The notes: generated from the sequence alone by a model not told the origin. A stretch of 64,000 nucleotides of DNA from Enterovibrio paralichthyis (GCF_019209835.1 NZ_JAHUTS010000002.1:1-64000), one strand, 5' to 3'; numbered from the stretch's first letter, positions 1-8,606 are shown. Program-made: numbers and translations.

Positions 1-35
1 TCGCGAGGGTAAGGGCTGTGGTCAATTGCAAAATA

Positions 36-67
36 AAAGGCTCTAAGTATGGGGACTTAGAGCCTTT
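36..67. terminator. Perfect 13-bp inverted repeat, probable terminator
   Basis: Arms at 36-48 and 55-67 are perfectly complementary around a 6-base loop. The T-rich flank is clearer on the minus side (31-35) than on the plus side. A TAA stop at 10-12, preceded in frame by codons for Ser-Arg-Gly, could be the end of an upstream gene; pheT is the usual neighbour of ihfA, but three codons cannot establish this. Confidence 0.5.
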
Positions 68-82
68 ATAAGCCATCTGTTG

Positions 83-197
83 GATCGTTCAACCGATCAT
101 TTATCTCTTAACTGATCGGCATTAGCCTTTTGGCTGCTTTTTTTATGTCTAAAAGTTCTAACACGTATCGTTTTGATAAATCGGCGTTTTATCAAAG
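83..197 (+). promoter_or_regulatory. Structured leader with competing hairpins and a weak terminator
   Basis: The segment 93-98 can pair either with 83-88 or, as 93-99, with 113-119, so the two hairpins are mutually exclusive. They are followed by a short stem (124-127 with 132-135) and a run of seven T (138-144), which is terminator-like. Just downstream is a perfect 9-bp inverted repeat (172-180 and 188-196) with a 7-base spacer. Alternative pairing before a T-run is the layout of an attenuator, but no leader peptide or known riboswitch was recognised. No protein-coding gene is evident in 1-510. Confidence 0.35.
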
Positions 198-396
198 TGT
201 TAACAAGTTGCAGCAATTCATCGGTTAAAAATTGAGTAAAAACATCATCTAATGAGAAAACCATAAAATTACTGTCTCACTTTTTATGCATGAACGCCGC
301 ATGGAAAGCTCATAAACAGAGCATTGTTCTAAATAATGATATGGAAAAAAGTTGGCGCAAATCAGCCAGTTGGCTTACACTGTTGGTAAGTTGCCG

Positions 397-444
397 CTAG
401 GGGAATAGGTTGCCCGACGATGGAGCAAGTAACGTTTTCCCTAG
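397..444 (+). promoter_or_regulatory. Imperfect long hairpin upstream of ihfA
   Basis: Bases 397-405 pair with 436-444 (nine pairs including one G-T), and an inner stem 410-413 with 425-428 nests inside. It lies 66 bases before the ihfA start, so it is likely in the ihfA 5' untranslated region or promoter. Function unknown; IHF autoregulates in enterobacteria, but no IHF consensus site was confirmed here. Confidence 0.3.
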
Positions 445-510
445 TATGCAATCCATGGTGTAGATACGGTGTATCACATTTGTGTTCAACATTTCTTGAG
501 GGAAAGACCT

Positions 511-807
511 ATGGCGCTCACCAAGGCCGATTTGGCTGAGAACCTGTTTGAAAATGTCGGGATGAGCAAGCGGGACGCCAAGGACACTGTCGAAGCGTTT
601 TTCGAAGAAGTTCGTAAAGCGCTGGAAAGTGGCGAACAAGTTAAGTTGTCTGGTTTTGGAAACTTTGACCTTCGCGACAAGAATGAACGTCCTGGCCGTA
701 ACCCAAAAACGGGTGAAGATATTCCAATCACGGCGCGTCGCGTAGTTACGTTCCGTCCGGGACAAAAGCTGAAAGCTCGCGTTGAAAAAGCCAAAGTCGA
801 CAACTAA
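511..807 (+). CDS. ihfA: Integration host factor subunit alpha
   Basis: This encodes the 98-residue alpha subunit of IHF, the sequence-specific DNA-bending protein that acts as a heterodimer with IhfB in recombination, replication and transcription. The protein starts MALTKADLAE and contains the DNA-minor-groove beta-arm with the RPGRNPKTGE motif (about residues 63-72) typical of HU/IHF proteins. The ATG at 511 is preferred over the longer in-frame start at 469 because the family begins at this methionine and a GAGGG ribosome site lies at 497-501. It is followed by a strong terminator, so it is separate from astE. Confidence 0.97.
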   Translation: MALTKADLAENLFENVGMSKRDAKDTVEAFFEEVRKALESGEQVKLSGFGNFDLRDKNERPGRNPKTGEDIPITARRVVTFRPGQKLKARVEKAKVDN

Positions 808-828
808 TCGTCTGACGAGTCTTCCAAG

Positions 829-856
829 AAACCGTGACCAAGTGTCACGGTTTTTT
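829..856 (+). terminator. Rho-independent terminator of ihfA
   Basis: A 10-bp stem (829-838 with 844-853), 5-base loop and T-run end 22 to 49 bases after the ihfA stop codon. Confidence 0.85.
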
Positions 857-970
857 ATTGCCTGTTATCCACGTTTCAACGCCAAATTTCCCAGCAAATC
901 AATTGTTATCGACTTGTTGGCTTTGTATAGTGAAGCCCGAGATACGAAAGAATAATAAGGAATGCTGGAA

Positions 971-2020
971 ATGGATAGTCAACTCTCCTGCGGGTTTCTG
1001 AAGCACACACTATATCCTCCTGCCGATTTTTCTCCATACAGTGTGAAATTGCAAAACGGTATTGAACTGTATCATCGCGATATCGGTGTCGTTGAAATTG
1101 TTCCACACGCGGCCAAAGACTCAGTGGTTATATCATCGGGGATCCACGGTGATGAAACGGCACCAATTGAACTGGTTGATGATCTGGTCAATGCGGTAAT
1201 AAATGAAGAATTGGTTCCAACGCAGCGCGTGCTATTTATTATTGCGCACCCAGCCGCGATTCATGCCCACACACGCTTTATTGAAGAAAACCTAAACCGT
1301 CTGTTTGCACAAAAAAATCCGGAAAGAAACACAGAATGTGGGCTCGCCAACCGCTTGCAAGCTTATGTGGAAACCTTTTTCCAGGCTGCAAAAGGTCAGC
1401 GTTGGCACTTCGACCTTCACAGTGCCATACGTGACTCAAAGCGTTATATGTTTGGGGTAATCCCGGTTTCGACCAAAGGAACGGATATCCGACCCTTAGT
1501 CGCTTTTCTGAAGGCGTCGCACATGGACGCGATGTTGATAAGCAGAACGCCATCATCAACCTTTAGTTGGTTCAGCGCAGAGAATTTTGGTGCACAGGCT
1601 GCAACCTTTGAAATGGGCAGGGTAGCGCCGCTGTACCAAAACAACATGGCGGAGTTTTCCCCGCTCAGAGACGCACTGGTATCGCTGGTTACCGGAGCCG
1701 TGTTGCCTGCACCTTCACTCAACAAGCCGTTTTCCATCTATCGGGTTACCAGAACGATCACCAAGACCGATACCGCGTTTAAATTGGCATTTCCTGACAA
1801 TGCAGCCAATTTCACTTACTTTGCTGAAGGTGAAGAGCTGGCGGTAGAAAATAGCGTGGTTTATCGAGCATTGCCTGGCGGCGAAGCGGTGGTTTTTCCC
1901 AACTCTAAAGTCGCGATTGGACAAAGAGCCGCGTTGTTAGTGCAGCCATTTGAACCCGACATGAATCAGCCCCTTTGCGCCAATAAAGACAAGGATCCTG
2001 GGCCTTTTGTGCCGTGCTAA
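971..2020 (+). CDS. astE: Succinylglutamate desuccinylase
   Basis: This is AstE, the zinc hydrolase that splits N-succinylglutamate to glutamate and succinate, the last step of the AST arginine-degradation pathway. About 349 residues, the usual family size. The zinc and catalytic motifs of the AstE/AspA family are visible: GIHGDETAPIEL, the ENLNR stretch, FDLHSAIR and FEMGR. The second in-frame ATG at 971 is chosen because AAGGA at 956-960 is properly spaced from it, whereas the ATG at 962 is only one base from that site. The other ast genes are not in the window, so the pathway must be completed from another locus. Confidence 0.93.
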   Translation: MDSQLSCGFLKHTLYPPADFSPYSVKLQNGIELYHRDIGVVEIVPHAAKDSVVISSGIHGDETAPIELVDDLVNAVINEELVPTQRVLFIIAHPAAIHAHTRFIEENLNRLFAQKNPERNTECGLANRLQAYVETFFQAAKGQRWHFDLHSAIRDSKRYMFGVIPVSTKGTDIRPLVAFLKASHMDAMLISRTPSSTFSWFSAENFGAQAATFEMGRVAPLYQNNMAEFSPLRDALVSLVTGAVLPAPSLNKPFSIYRVTRTITKTDTAFKLAFPDNAANFTYFAEGEELAVENSVVYRALPGGEAVVFPNSKVAIGQRAALLVQPFEPDMNQPLCANKDKDPGPFVPC

Positions 2021-2082
2021 CACTTTTCATTTCCTAAGGTTATCTGTATGGTTGCGGCTATTGCGAATTACACCCTGAATCC

Positions 2083-3069
2083 ATGCAGTTAAATCTTCTC
2101 GTACAGCGCCGTGAGCGGCGCTGGCATATTGCCAATATCATCGCGTTAGCGTTTCTTGTGCTGAGTGCATTGCTCTCCTTATCAGCCGGTGAAATTTGGT
2201 TTTTTCCTTTCTTCGGTGATTCACCGCTGCAGCAACAATTGCTTGTCGAATTGCGTTTGCCCCGCATGATTGCCGCCATCCTTATAGGCGCCTCATTGGC
2301 TGTCTCAGGTGGTGTGCTCCAGGTGTTGTTGGGTAACCCTCTGGCAGAGCCCGGTGTGCTGGGGATTTCAGGCGGAGCCAGCTTGGCCTTGGTTATCGTC
2401 ATGTTTCTTTTCCCTGCGCTGGCCAGCCCTTATGGACTGATGGCGGCAGCACTCATTGGCGCTCTGGCATTTACCGCTATTTTGGTTTTTCTCGCCCGCA
2501 AGCGAACCATGTCCACGGCGCGTCTGTTGTTGATAGGTGTCGCCCTTGGCATTTTGTCCGGTGCTATGGTGACCTGGGCGTTTTATTTCAGCTCTGATTT
2601 AAATCTCCGCCAGCTTATGTATTGGTTGATGGGAAGTTTATCCGGCGTTCACTGGCCTCAACTCTCACTGGCATTTATTGTCACTCCGGCTCTGATTTGG
2701 CTCTGCTTTCAGGGGAAAAAGCTGGATCTGATGATGTTGGGAGAAACGCAGGCCAGACAACTGGGGTTGGATACACAGGCACTGCGTTGGCAACTCATCT
2801 TAATGATCAGTGTGCTTGTTGGTGCATCTGTTGCTATGTCTGGCGTGATTGGGTTTGTTGGCCTGGTTGTACCTCACTTCCTGAGGTTGTGGCTTGGGAC
2901 TGATAACCGATACCTGATCCCGCTTTCAGCTATCGCCGGCGCAGTACTTTTGCTACTTGCTGATACGATTGGCCGCCTGGCTATTGATGCCGCCGAGCTT
3001 CCTGTTGGTGCAGTGACGACAACTATCGGCGCACCTTTGTTTATCTGGATGTTGATGAGGCGCGTATGA
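2083..3069 (+). CDS. btuC: Vitamin B12 ABC importer, permease BtuC
   Basis: This is a 328-residue inner-membrane permease of the FecCD/BtuC family with about ten hydrophobic helices. Hallmarks visible are LRLPRMIAAILIGASLAVSG near the N-terminus, NPLAEPGVLGISGGA, and the C-terminal GFVGLVVPHFLRL segment followed by ELPVGAVTTTIGAPLFI. The stop overlaps the start of the ATPase gene by four bases, typical of btuCD. Assignment to cobalamin rather than iron-siderophore import rests on overall similarity to vibrio BtuC and on the partner's size. The binding protein BtuF is not adjacent. Confidence 0.88.
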   Translation: MQLNLLVQRRERRWHIANIIALAFLVLSALLSLSAGEIWFFPFFGDSPLQQQLLVELRLPRMIAAILIGASLAVSGGVLQVLLGNPLAEPGVLGISGGASLALVIVMFLFPALASPYGLMAAALIGALAFTAILVFLARKRTMSTARLLLIGVALGILSGAMVTWAFYFSSDLNLRQLMYWLMGSLSGVHWPQLSLAFIVTPALIWLCFQGKKLDLMMLGETQARQLGLDTQALRWQLILMISVLVGASVAMSGVIGFVGLVVPHFLRLWLGTDNRYLIPLSAIAGAVLLLLADTIGRLAIDAAELPVGAVTTTIGAPLFIWMLMRRV

Positions 3070-3821
3070 TCACGGCGAAAAATATTGCGTTGGGGACGCG
3101 CCTGTTGCCAATGAGCTTTGAAGTAAGCGCTGGCGAAATTGTGCACCTGCTTGGGCCGAATGGCAGCGGAAAGAGCACATTGCTGGAATTGCTTTCAGGG
3201 CTAGTGGAAGGGCAGGGAAGGGTGTGTATCGATGGGGAAGATATCCAAAATATCGATAGCCAGTCTTTGGCTCGCCAACGCGCGTATCTCAGTCAGCAGC
3301 AAAAACCGGCATTTGCTATTGGCGTATATCAATATCTTTCATTGAGTCTCTCTGCGCTGAAAGGTGCAGACCTTGCTGCCGTTGAGAATGCGGTCGCTAC
3401 AGTCTGTGACACGTTGGCGATCGCTGACAAGCTGAACCGTAATACTGATCAGTTGTCCGGTGGAGAGTGGCAACGTGTCCGTCTTGCGGGCGTGTGTTTG
3501 CAGATTTGGCCAGATATCAATCCAGATGGACGGTTACTTATCCTCGATGAACCTGCAACAGCCCTGGATATTGCTCAGCAAAGCGCGATGTACAAGATGG
3601 TTCGGATGCTGGCTGATAGAGGAATTGCCGTGGTCATGTCTAATCACGACCTCAACCGCACGTTGTCAGATGCCGACAAGGTTATTTTGCTCAAAAACGG
3701 TCATTGTGTATCCCAAGGTAAGCCAAAAGATATTATGGATGTCGTTACGCTTGAAAAAGTGTACGGCGCACAACTGCGCAAGGTTGAGATCGAAGGTCAT
3801 ACGCTGATATTGACACAGTAA
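3066..3821 (+). CDS. btuD: Vitamin B12 ABC importer, ATPase BtuD
   Basis: This is the 251-residue cytoplasmic ATPase partner of BtuC. It has Walker A GPNGSGKS at residues 30-37, the ABC signature LSGGEWQRVRLA, Walker B LLILDEPATALD and the switch histidine in SNHDLNRTL. The GGEWQRV signature and compact size are typical of BtuD rather than FecE-type ATPases. It is translationally coupled to btuC through an ATGA overlap at 3066-3069. No clear terminator was seen before the next gene at 3910. Confidence 0.9.
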   Translation: MITAKNIALGTRLLPMSFEVSAGEIVHLLGPNGSGKSTLLELLSGLVEGQGRVCIDGEDIQNIDSQSLARQRAYLSQQQKPAFAIGVYQYLSLSLSALKGADLAAVENAVATVCDTLAIADKLNRNTDQLSGGEWQRVRLAGVCLQIWPDINPDGRLLILDEPATALDIAQQSAMYKMVRMLADRGIAVVMSNHDLNRTLSDADKVILLKNGHCVSQGKPKDIMDVVTLEKVYGAQLRKVEIEGHTLILTQ

Positions 3822-3909
3822 CGAGTTCTAATTCGCATTTTATATCCTTATATCCTAATAATTAATAAAGGTATGAATTATTAGAAGAATGACATAGGGA
3901 TAAGTCTTT

Positions 3910-4773
3910 ATGCAGTGGTACCTCTCCTGGATACCTCTCACATCAGCCGTTGTTATGTCAGGTTGTAATGAAACAACAACCCAATATTTATCAGCCGATC
4001 CTGCACAAAACACCCCCCAACTCACTTTCATCAGCATCTCTCCAAGTGTATCAACGACATACACAGGACAAACCTTTAAGGCAACTGGTCGTTATAGTGA
4101 CGGCTCTGAAAGTGATATTACGTCGCTAGTTGCCTGGGTATCGTCAGACGACACTATTGTGACTGTGGACAATACCGGAAACGCCCAGTTAAAAAGTGCC
4201 GGTGAAGTTTCCATTCAAGCTTCATTGGGCGGCGTGACGAGCGAAGGGGCAACCCTGAGTGTTGTTGGATCCATTGTGTGTGGCCACACTTTTGGTTCAG
4301 CTTATACCACGGCTCTAAACAACAATGATATGACTGTCGCCGGTGGTGCCTGTATCAAATTGGCGCAAGACGCCAATGGCAACTGGTTTACCAGCTCTCC
4401 CAGCTTTTCTGTTATGCATGCACTCAGCTATTACTATCCGGACGGAGGCGGCTACGAAAACGGTTCATGGGGGCCACCAGGCTTTTTTTTCAGGTTCAAT
4501 TGGTTTGAATCCAAAGATTGGTGTTCACGCCTTCAGGAAATTGAATTTGCCGGTCGCGATGACTGGGCAATTCCCACATCGGCTGAGTTAACAGGACTCT
4601 ACTCAGACTTAGGAGATCTCTATACCAACTATGGATGGCCAAGCTTTTATTACTACAATTCAAACTCGGTGACAGGCGGCAATATCAAAGGCGTTGCGCT
4701 GTACGATGGCACCAGTTTTGACTTTACTCTCAATCAAGACAATTACATTTCCTGTATTTCACCGCCGGCTTAG
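3910..4773 (+). CDS. Surface lipoprotein, Ig-like (BIG2) plus lectin-like domain, copy 1
   Basis: A 287-residue predicted lipoprotein and the first of three tandem paralogues. A short signal sequence ends in a lipobox MSGC with the modified Cys at residue 19, though the N-terminus lacks the usual basic residues. Residues about 37-120 look like a bacterial Ig-like (BIG_2) domain, with the pattern KATGRYSDGSESDIT then WVSSD. The C-terminal half contains WCSRLQEIEFAGRDDWAIPT-type sequence, a GWP motif and a final CIS, as in the DUF1566/adhesin C-terminal domains of C-type-lectin-like fold. Role inferred: surface binding or adhesion; the ligand is unknown. Confidence 0.75.
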   Translation: MQWYLSWIPLTSAVVMSGCNETTTQYLSADPAQNTPQLTFISISPSVSTTYTGQTFKATGRYSDGSESDITSLVAWVSSDDTIVTVDNTGNAQLKSAGEVSIQASLGGVTSEGATLSVVGSIVCGHTFGSAYTTALNNNDMTVAGGACIKLAQDANGNWFTSSPSFSVMHALSYYYPDGGGYENGSWGPPGFFFRFNWFESKDWCSRLQEIEFAGRDDWAIPTSAELTGLYSDLGDLYTNYGWPSFYYYNSNSVTGGNIKGVALYDGTSFDFTLNQDNYISCISPPA

Positions 4774-4791
4774 CGTTTAGGAGGGAATGTG

Positions 4792-5658
4792 ATGATAAAC
4801 GCGAAACGTCTTGTGGTCTGCCTAGTCATCTTTTTGGTCAATGCCTGCCGCGACGAAACCATCATTGTGAGTCCAGCAAAAGCACCGGCAAAAGTGCTGA
4901 CATTTTTGGAAATCACGCCTTCTGATTCTACGATATACGCCCCTGTACAACTGAAAGCCACTGGTCGATTTGATGACAGTTCTGAAGCGGATTTAACCGA
5001 TAGCGTCAATTGGCGTGTTTCTGACAACACGGTTGCAGATGTAAATGCATCAGGAACGGTGGAGCCTTACACAACCGGGAACATTAGCGTAGTTGCTTCC
5101 AAAGACGGGGTACAAAGCCGTGCTGTGACGTTGACCGTTGTGGATTCCGCTGTTTGTGGACACATTATTGGTAATGCGTTCTCGACAGCTGTGGGTGATG
5201 CAGACCCATCAAATGCTGCTGGAGCCTGTATAAAGCTGATAAAGGATAGTAGTGGCAATTGGTTTACCAGTGCACCCAGTGCCGATGCCGCAGCTTACCT
5301 GGGGTTCCAACCACTGACTTCAAACCACTACGAGTCTGGTGTTTCCGGCCCAACAGGTTTTTTTATGCGGTTCACTTGGGGGGAGATTGATCTCTGGTGT
5401 CAACGCTTAAACACCCTTGGGTTTGCAGGACGTTCGGATTGGACAATGCCATCGCAAACACAGTTGTCTGGCCTTTTCAGCGAATTGGGTAATTTGTTCA
5501 CTGGGTATGGCTGGCCTGTTTATGCCTACTATTTTTCGTCTACATCAGGTGGTGCCGGAACGTTTGTGGATGTGTCATTGAGGGACGGTTCAACCAATAC
5601 ACCTTACCCAAACTTCCCAGCCTATGGTTCATGCGTTTCGACTTCGACATCAAGTTAG
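4792..5658 (+). CDS. Surface lipoprotein, Ig-like (BIG2) plus lectin-like domain, copy 2
   Basis: A 288-residue paralogue of the genes on either side, 18 bases after copy 1. An excellent AGGAGGGA site at 4779-4786 favours the ATG at 4792 over the overlapping GTG at 4789. The lipobox is VNAC. The BIG_2-like domain repeats the KATGRFDDSSEADLT pattern, and the C-terminal domain has FAGRSDWTMPSQTQLSGL, GYGWP and a final GSCVS. Close spacing suggests one transcript with copies 1 and 3. Substrate or partner unknown. Confidence 0.75.
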   Translation: MINAKRLVVCLVIFLVNACRDETIIVSPAKAPAKVLTFLEITPSDSTIYAPVQLKATGRFDDSSEADLTDSVNWRVSDNTVADVNASGTVEPYTTGNISVVASKDGVQSRAVTLTVVDSAVCGHIIGNAFSTAVGDADPSNAAGACIKLIKDSSGNWFTSAPSADAAAYLGFQPLTSNHYESGVSGPTGFFMRFTWGEIDLWCQRLNTLGFAGRSDWTMPSQTQLSGLFSELGNLFTGYGWPVYAYYFSSTSGGAGTFVDVSLRDGSTNTPYPNFPAYGSCVSTSTSS

Positions 5659-5697
5659 CGCTTAAACATACAAAAACAGAGTAGTGGAGTGTGAAGC

Positions 5698-6567
5698 ATG
5701 CAGTACAGAATCCCAACGTTAATCTTGCTTTTAGTGAGTTTGGGTGGGTGCCACTTCGACAAAACTACCTTCACAACCGCACCAGCAGTTGACAACAGCG
5801 CTCCAGTTTCACTGATAAGTGTGCAGGTGTCACCACAAACCGTGACTGCCTATAAAAACCAGCCGTTTACTGCGGTGGCGCGTTTTAGTGATGGCTCTGA
5901 AGATGATGTGACGGATGAAGTTGAGTGGCAAAGCTCTGATGTCGCGGTAGCAGATATCAATAGTTCAGGGTTAGCGACATTAAACGGTGCTGGTAGCGTC
6001 GCCGTTAGCGCAATATTGAATGGCGTAGAGAGCAATACTGCCGCAATGACCGTTGTATCTTCCGTTGTTTGTGGGCACGCCTATGGCGATGCTTACTCGA
6101 CAGCAGTCAATGATGTCGACGCCACAAATGCTACGGGAGCGTGCCTGAAGGTAGCACAGGACTCGTTTGGGAATTGGTATACCAGTGCGCCGAGTAAGGC
6201 CGCAGCGGAGGCACTGAATGTAAAACCCATCCTGGCTATTTACTACGAGTCAGGGACAAATGGGCCGACGGGGGTTTTTGTGCGCCTTAACTGGTTTCAG
6301 ATAGAGAGCCTGTGCAAAACCTTACGTGACATTGAATTTGCAGGTCGCAGCGACTGGACAATGCCAGACCTAACCCAGATTTCAGGGCTGTTTTCCGATT
6401 TGGGGAACATGTTTACAGGTTATGGCTGGCCAACATACCAACGCTATTTTACTTCCTCGCCAAATACACCAGGGGAGTTCGATTATGTTTCCCTGAACGG
6501 GAGTGCAACGGATGACATTTATCCGTCCTATGAAACGTATGGTTCTTGCGTCTCAACGTCGGGATAA
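5698..6567 (+). CDS. Surface lipoprotein, Ig-like (BIG2) plus lectin-like domain, copy 3
   Basis: A 289-residue third member of the tandem family. The signal peptide ends with lipobox LGGC. The BIG_2 segment (RFSDGSEDDVTDEVEWQSSD) and the C-terminal segment (FAGRSDWTMPDLTQISGL, GYGWP, YGSCVS) align by eye with copies 1 and 2, and copies 2 and 3 look most alike. All three keep paired cysteines around VCGH, GACxK and the terminal CVS, probably structural disulfides. No terminator with a T-run was seen after it. Function inferred only as cell-surface binding. Confidence 0.75.
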   Translation: MQYRIPTLILLLVSLGGCHFDKTTFTTAPAVDNSAPVSLISVQVSPQTVTAYKNQPFTAVARFSDGSEDDVTDEVEWQSSDVAVADINSSGLATLNGAGSVAVSAILNGVESNTAAMTVVSSVVCGHAYGDAYSTAVNDVDATNATGACLKVAQDSFGNWYTSAPSKAAAEALNVKPILAIYYESGTNGPTGVFVRLNWFQIESLCKTLRDIEFAGRSDWTMPDLTQISGLFSDLGNMFTGYGWPTYQRYFTSSPNTPGEFDYVSLNGSATDDIYPSYETYGSCVSTSG

Positions 6568-6680
6568 AAATCAGCAAATTCAGTTTACTAGTTGCTACCG
6601 GAACGGTTCCGAAGCAGACGTAACGACTCAACAATGCAAGTCTCACTTCCCCACGTTTTGAGTCATTCCGCCGGTAAAAT

Positions 6681-7130
6681 TCAGTCGTTTTGCGCGGCCA
6701 GTTTGGCTTTAATAAACAAAGCATGGTCGAGGTAAAGGAGCTCTGCCGTTTTCCGGATTACGGAGTCTTCAAGCGGATCTAGCACACCATCAGCATAGGC
6801 AACTTGCCACATGGCTTTAATCAGCGCATAGCGTTGCGGTTGATCGAGCTGGCGAAGCTTATCGGTGTAGTCATAAAGTGACACTGATTTCTTGGCATCG
6901 GCTTTGGCTGAATCAACCAGTTGAGTAGCTTCAGTCTCGTCGATCTCCAGCAGTGACATCAGCATGTTTACTTTCGCTGATTCTTCCCGCGCATCAACTT
7001 GATGATCTGCACCTGCTACTTCACACAACAAACCTGCCATCGCACGGTGATAGAGCAATTCGTTGGCGGCAACGCTTCCCCCTTCATCAGTAAAAGCTTC
7101 TTTTAGGATGGATGCCAGTTTTGACAGCAT
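6681..7130 (-). CDS. TerB-like (COG4103) protein
   Basis: A 149-residue protein of the tellurite-resistance TerB fold, an all-alpha family with acidic metal-binding motifs. The sequence shows two related halves, GADHQVDAREE and YADGVLDPLEDSVI, each with the family's Asp-rich loop. It stands alone, without other ter genes, so tellurite resistance should not be assumed. The ATG at 7130 is chosen because a GAGAA site lies 8 bases upstream; a GTG at 7136 would add two residues. No signal peptide, so probably cytoplasmic. Confidence 0.8.
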   Translation of the reverse strand: MLSKLASILKEAFTDEGGSVAANELLYHRAMAGLLCEVAGADHQVDAREESAKVNMLMSLLEIDETEATQLVDSAKADAKKSVSLYDYTDKLRQLDQPQRYALIKAMWQVAYADGVLDPLEDSVIRKTAELLYLDHALFIKAKLAAQND

Positions 7131-7495
7131 AGACACGTTCTCACATCAGTATTCATTGCACTGAAGTATGAGCGAAACAGGCGAGAGATGAAACATTTAA
7201 AAATGAGAACAGTGTTAGATCAAATGGTTAGCGTATGTTCGATGATTTCAGTAAAAAGAAATGCGCGCCACAAGTGCGCGCTAACCAGTTTCTTTGACGA
7301 CCGCGTTAAAGAAACCGAAAGGATGATGTCAAACTTGTCTAAATGACAAGGGTAATTAAACCTTATTTAAAATTAATTTCTGTACCAGACTAAAGACATT
7401 ATCCAAAAGTCTAACGCGAAAATTACTATTTAACGATTATTGTAAGGGTAATCTTCCTTACTAATATATCGCCAGATAAATAAGATTGTTCTTAA
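7131..7495. other. 365-base intergenic region with a hairpin
   Basis: No gene was found. A perfect 8-bp inverted repeat, 7288-7295 with 7308-7315, sits downstream of the minus-strand RTX gene and upstream of the terB-like gene. The stem is not followed by a clear T-run in either direction, so it may be a weak terminator or a processing site. Confidence 0.4.
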
Positions 7496-8332
7496 TTAGA
7501 AGTTGTTGAATATGAAGTCCTGTTCTGAAAAATCATTAATATTAGAGTTGTTGAAAGTAATAGTGTGAGTTTCTGATACGGTAAGCACAACGGTGATCCC
7601 AACTTGTTGTATATCCAGTTGTTCAAAATTGTCTGCAACATTGAAAAGTACTATTTTGTCTAATTCTTGTACAAAATCGACAATGCGATCATTACTGCTC
7701 ACACCTTCAAAGAGAGAAGTAAAAACAAAGTAGTCTTGGCCGGCACCACCAATATAAAAGTCGTCACCACTTGTCCCGACAAGGTAGTCACTATCATCGC
7801 CGCCAAACAAGCGGTCATTGCCAATGCCACCAATCAATATGTCACTGCCTGTTCCGCCAAGCAAATCGTTGTTTCCAGCAACGCCTACCAGCACATCGTC
7901 ACCTTGACCGCCACCAAGAAAGTCATCTCCGGCACCACCCATTATTGTGTCAGCACCCGAGCCGCCAACAATAAAATCATTGTCACCAATGGTGGCTATT
8001 TCATTAAAGAAAGAAGGGTTATTAATCACGAATTGTTGGATATTAAATGCCGCCAATTGGATATCTTCAGATGTTAACCAAGTAAGATCGCGCGCTTTCA
8101 ATGATTCATAAAGTGTGCTGGCAGTGTCCAGGAAAACTTCATTGCTGACGTCCAGATAATCGGAAAGGGGAATGTCATCTCCCAAGATCAGGTCGTCGCC
8201 ACCAAATGCAACGATGGTGTCTTTACCGTCCATTCCATTAATAAAATCATCGCCGTTTGTTCCTGCCAGATTTTCATCCAAATCTGAGCCGTACTTGATG
8301 CTGTCGAACTGAATTCCATTTACTGTATTCAT
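7496..8332 (-). CDS. Small RTX calcium-binding protein
   Basis: A 278-residue acidic protein with RTX (hemolysin-type) nonapeptide repeats of the GGxGxD type. One or two repeats lie near residues 24-50 and a block of about nine lies near residues 125-200 (for example GGSGADTIMGGAGDD). A non-repeat segment of about 70 residues separates them, and the C-terminus is a hydrophobic-acidic stretch ending in IFNNF, typical of type I secretion substrates. There is no signal peptide, which fits type I export, but no transporter genes are nearby. The second ATG (8332) has ideal spacing to the AGGAG site. Role unknown; calcium-dependent folding outside the cell is inferred. Confidence 0.78.
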   Translation of the reverse strand: MNTVNGIQFDSIKYGSDLDENLAGTNGDDFINGMDGKDTIVAFGGDDLILGDDIPLSDYLDVSNEVFLDTASTLYESLKARDLTWLTSEDIQLAAFNIQQFVINNPSFFNEIATIGDNDFIVGGSGADTIMGGAGDDFLGGGQGDDVLVGVAGNNDLLGGTGSDILIGGIGNDRLFGGDDSDYLVGTSGDDFYIGGAGQDYFVFTSLFEGVSSNDRIVDFVQELDKIVLFNVADNFEQLDIQQVGITVVLTVSETHTITFNNSNINDFSEQDFIFNNF

Positions 8333-8489
8333 CATAAACTCCTAATGTTATTTCACCTTGCTCAGAATTTAATGAGCATGACGGTAAATAAGTGTAAAAG
8401 TTAGCCAGAAGTACATTGTGTCAATCAGTTTATTTTTATATGTAACTTTGAAACTAAAGCAGTTGCTCTTAAATTAAGAAATTCAGTCG

Positions 8490-8504
8490 CATGTCGGCGA
8501 CATG
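8490..8504. promoter_or_regulatory. Palindrome in a divergent promoter region
   Basis: A perfect 7-bp inverted repeat around one base (CATGTCG-G-CGACATG) lies between the divergent RTX gene and the 8607 lipoprotein gene. It overlaps a second inverted repeat, GTCGC/GCGAC. It is a candidate operator; no regulator was identified. Confidence 0.35.
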
Positions 8505-8606
8505 TCTAAATTGTTGGCGGTTCTTATTCCTTTAATATGTGGTTAACCCGTTCGTCAAGCGCATCGGTTATTATCGAAATCTCTTTTTGTCTGAAAAGGT
8601 GGATAT

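Noticed and set aside
145..228. 27-codon open frame starting at an ATG after the T-run in the ihfA leader
   Set aside because: No ribosome-binding site and no stalling codons; it overlaps the palindrome at 172-196 and looks incidental.
6681..7130. Tellurite-resistance system
   Set aside because: Only a TerB-like protein is present; no terC, terD, terE or terZ genes flank it.
7667..8077. Open frames antisense to the RTX gene
   Set aside because: They arise from the repetitive Gly/Asp codons of the RTX repeats on the other strand.
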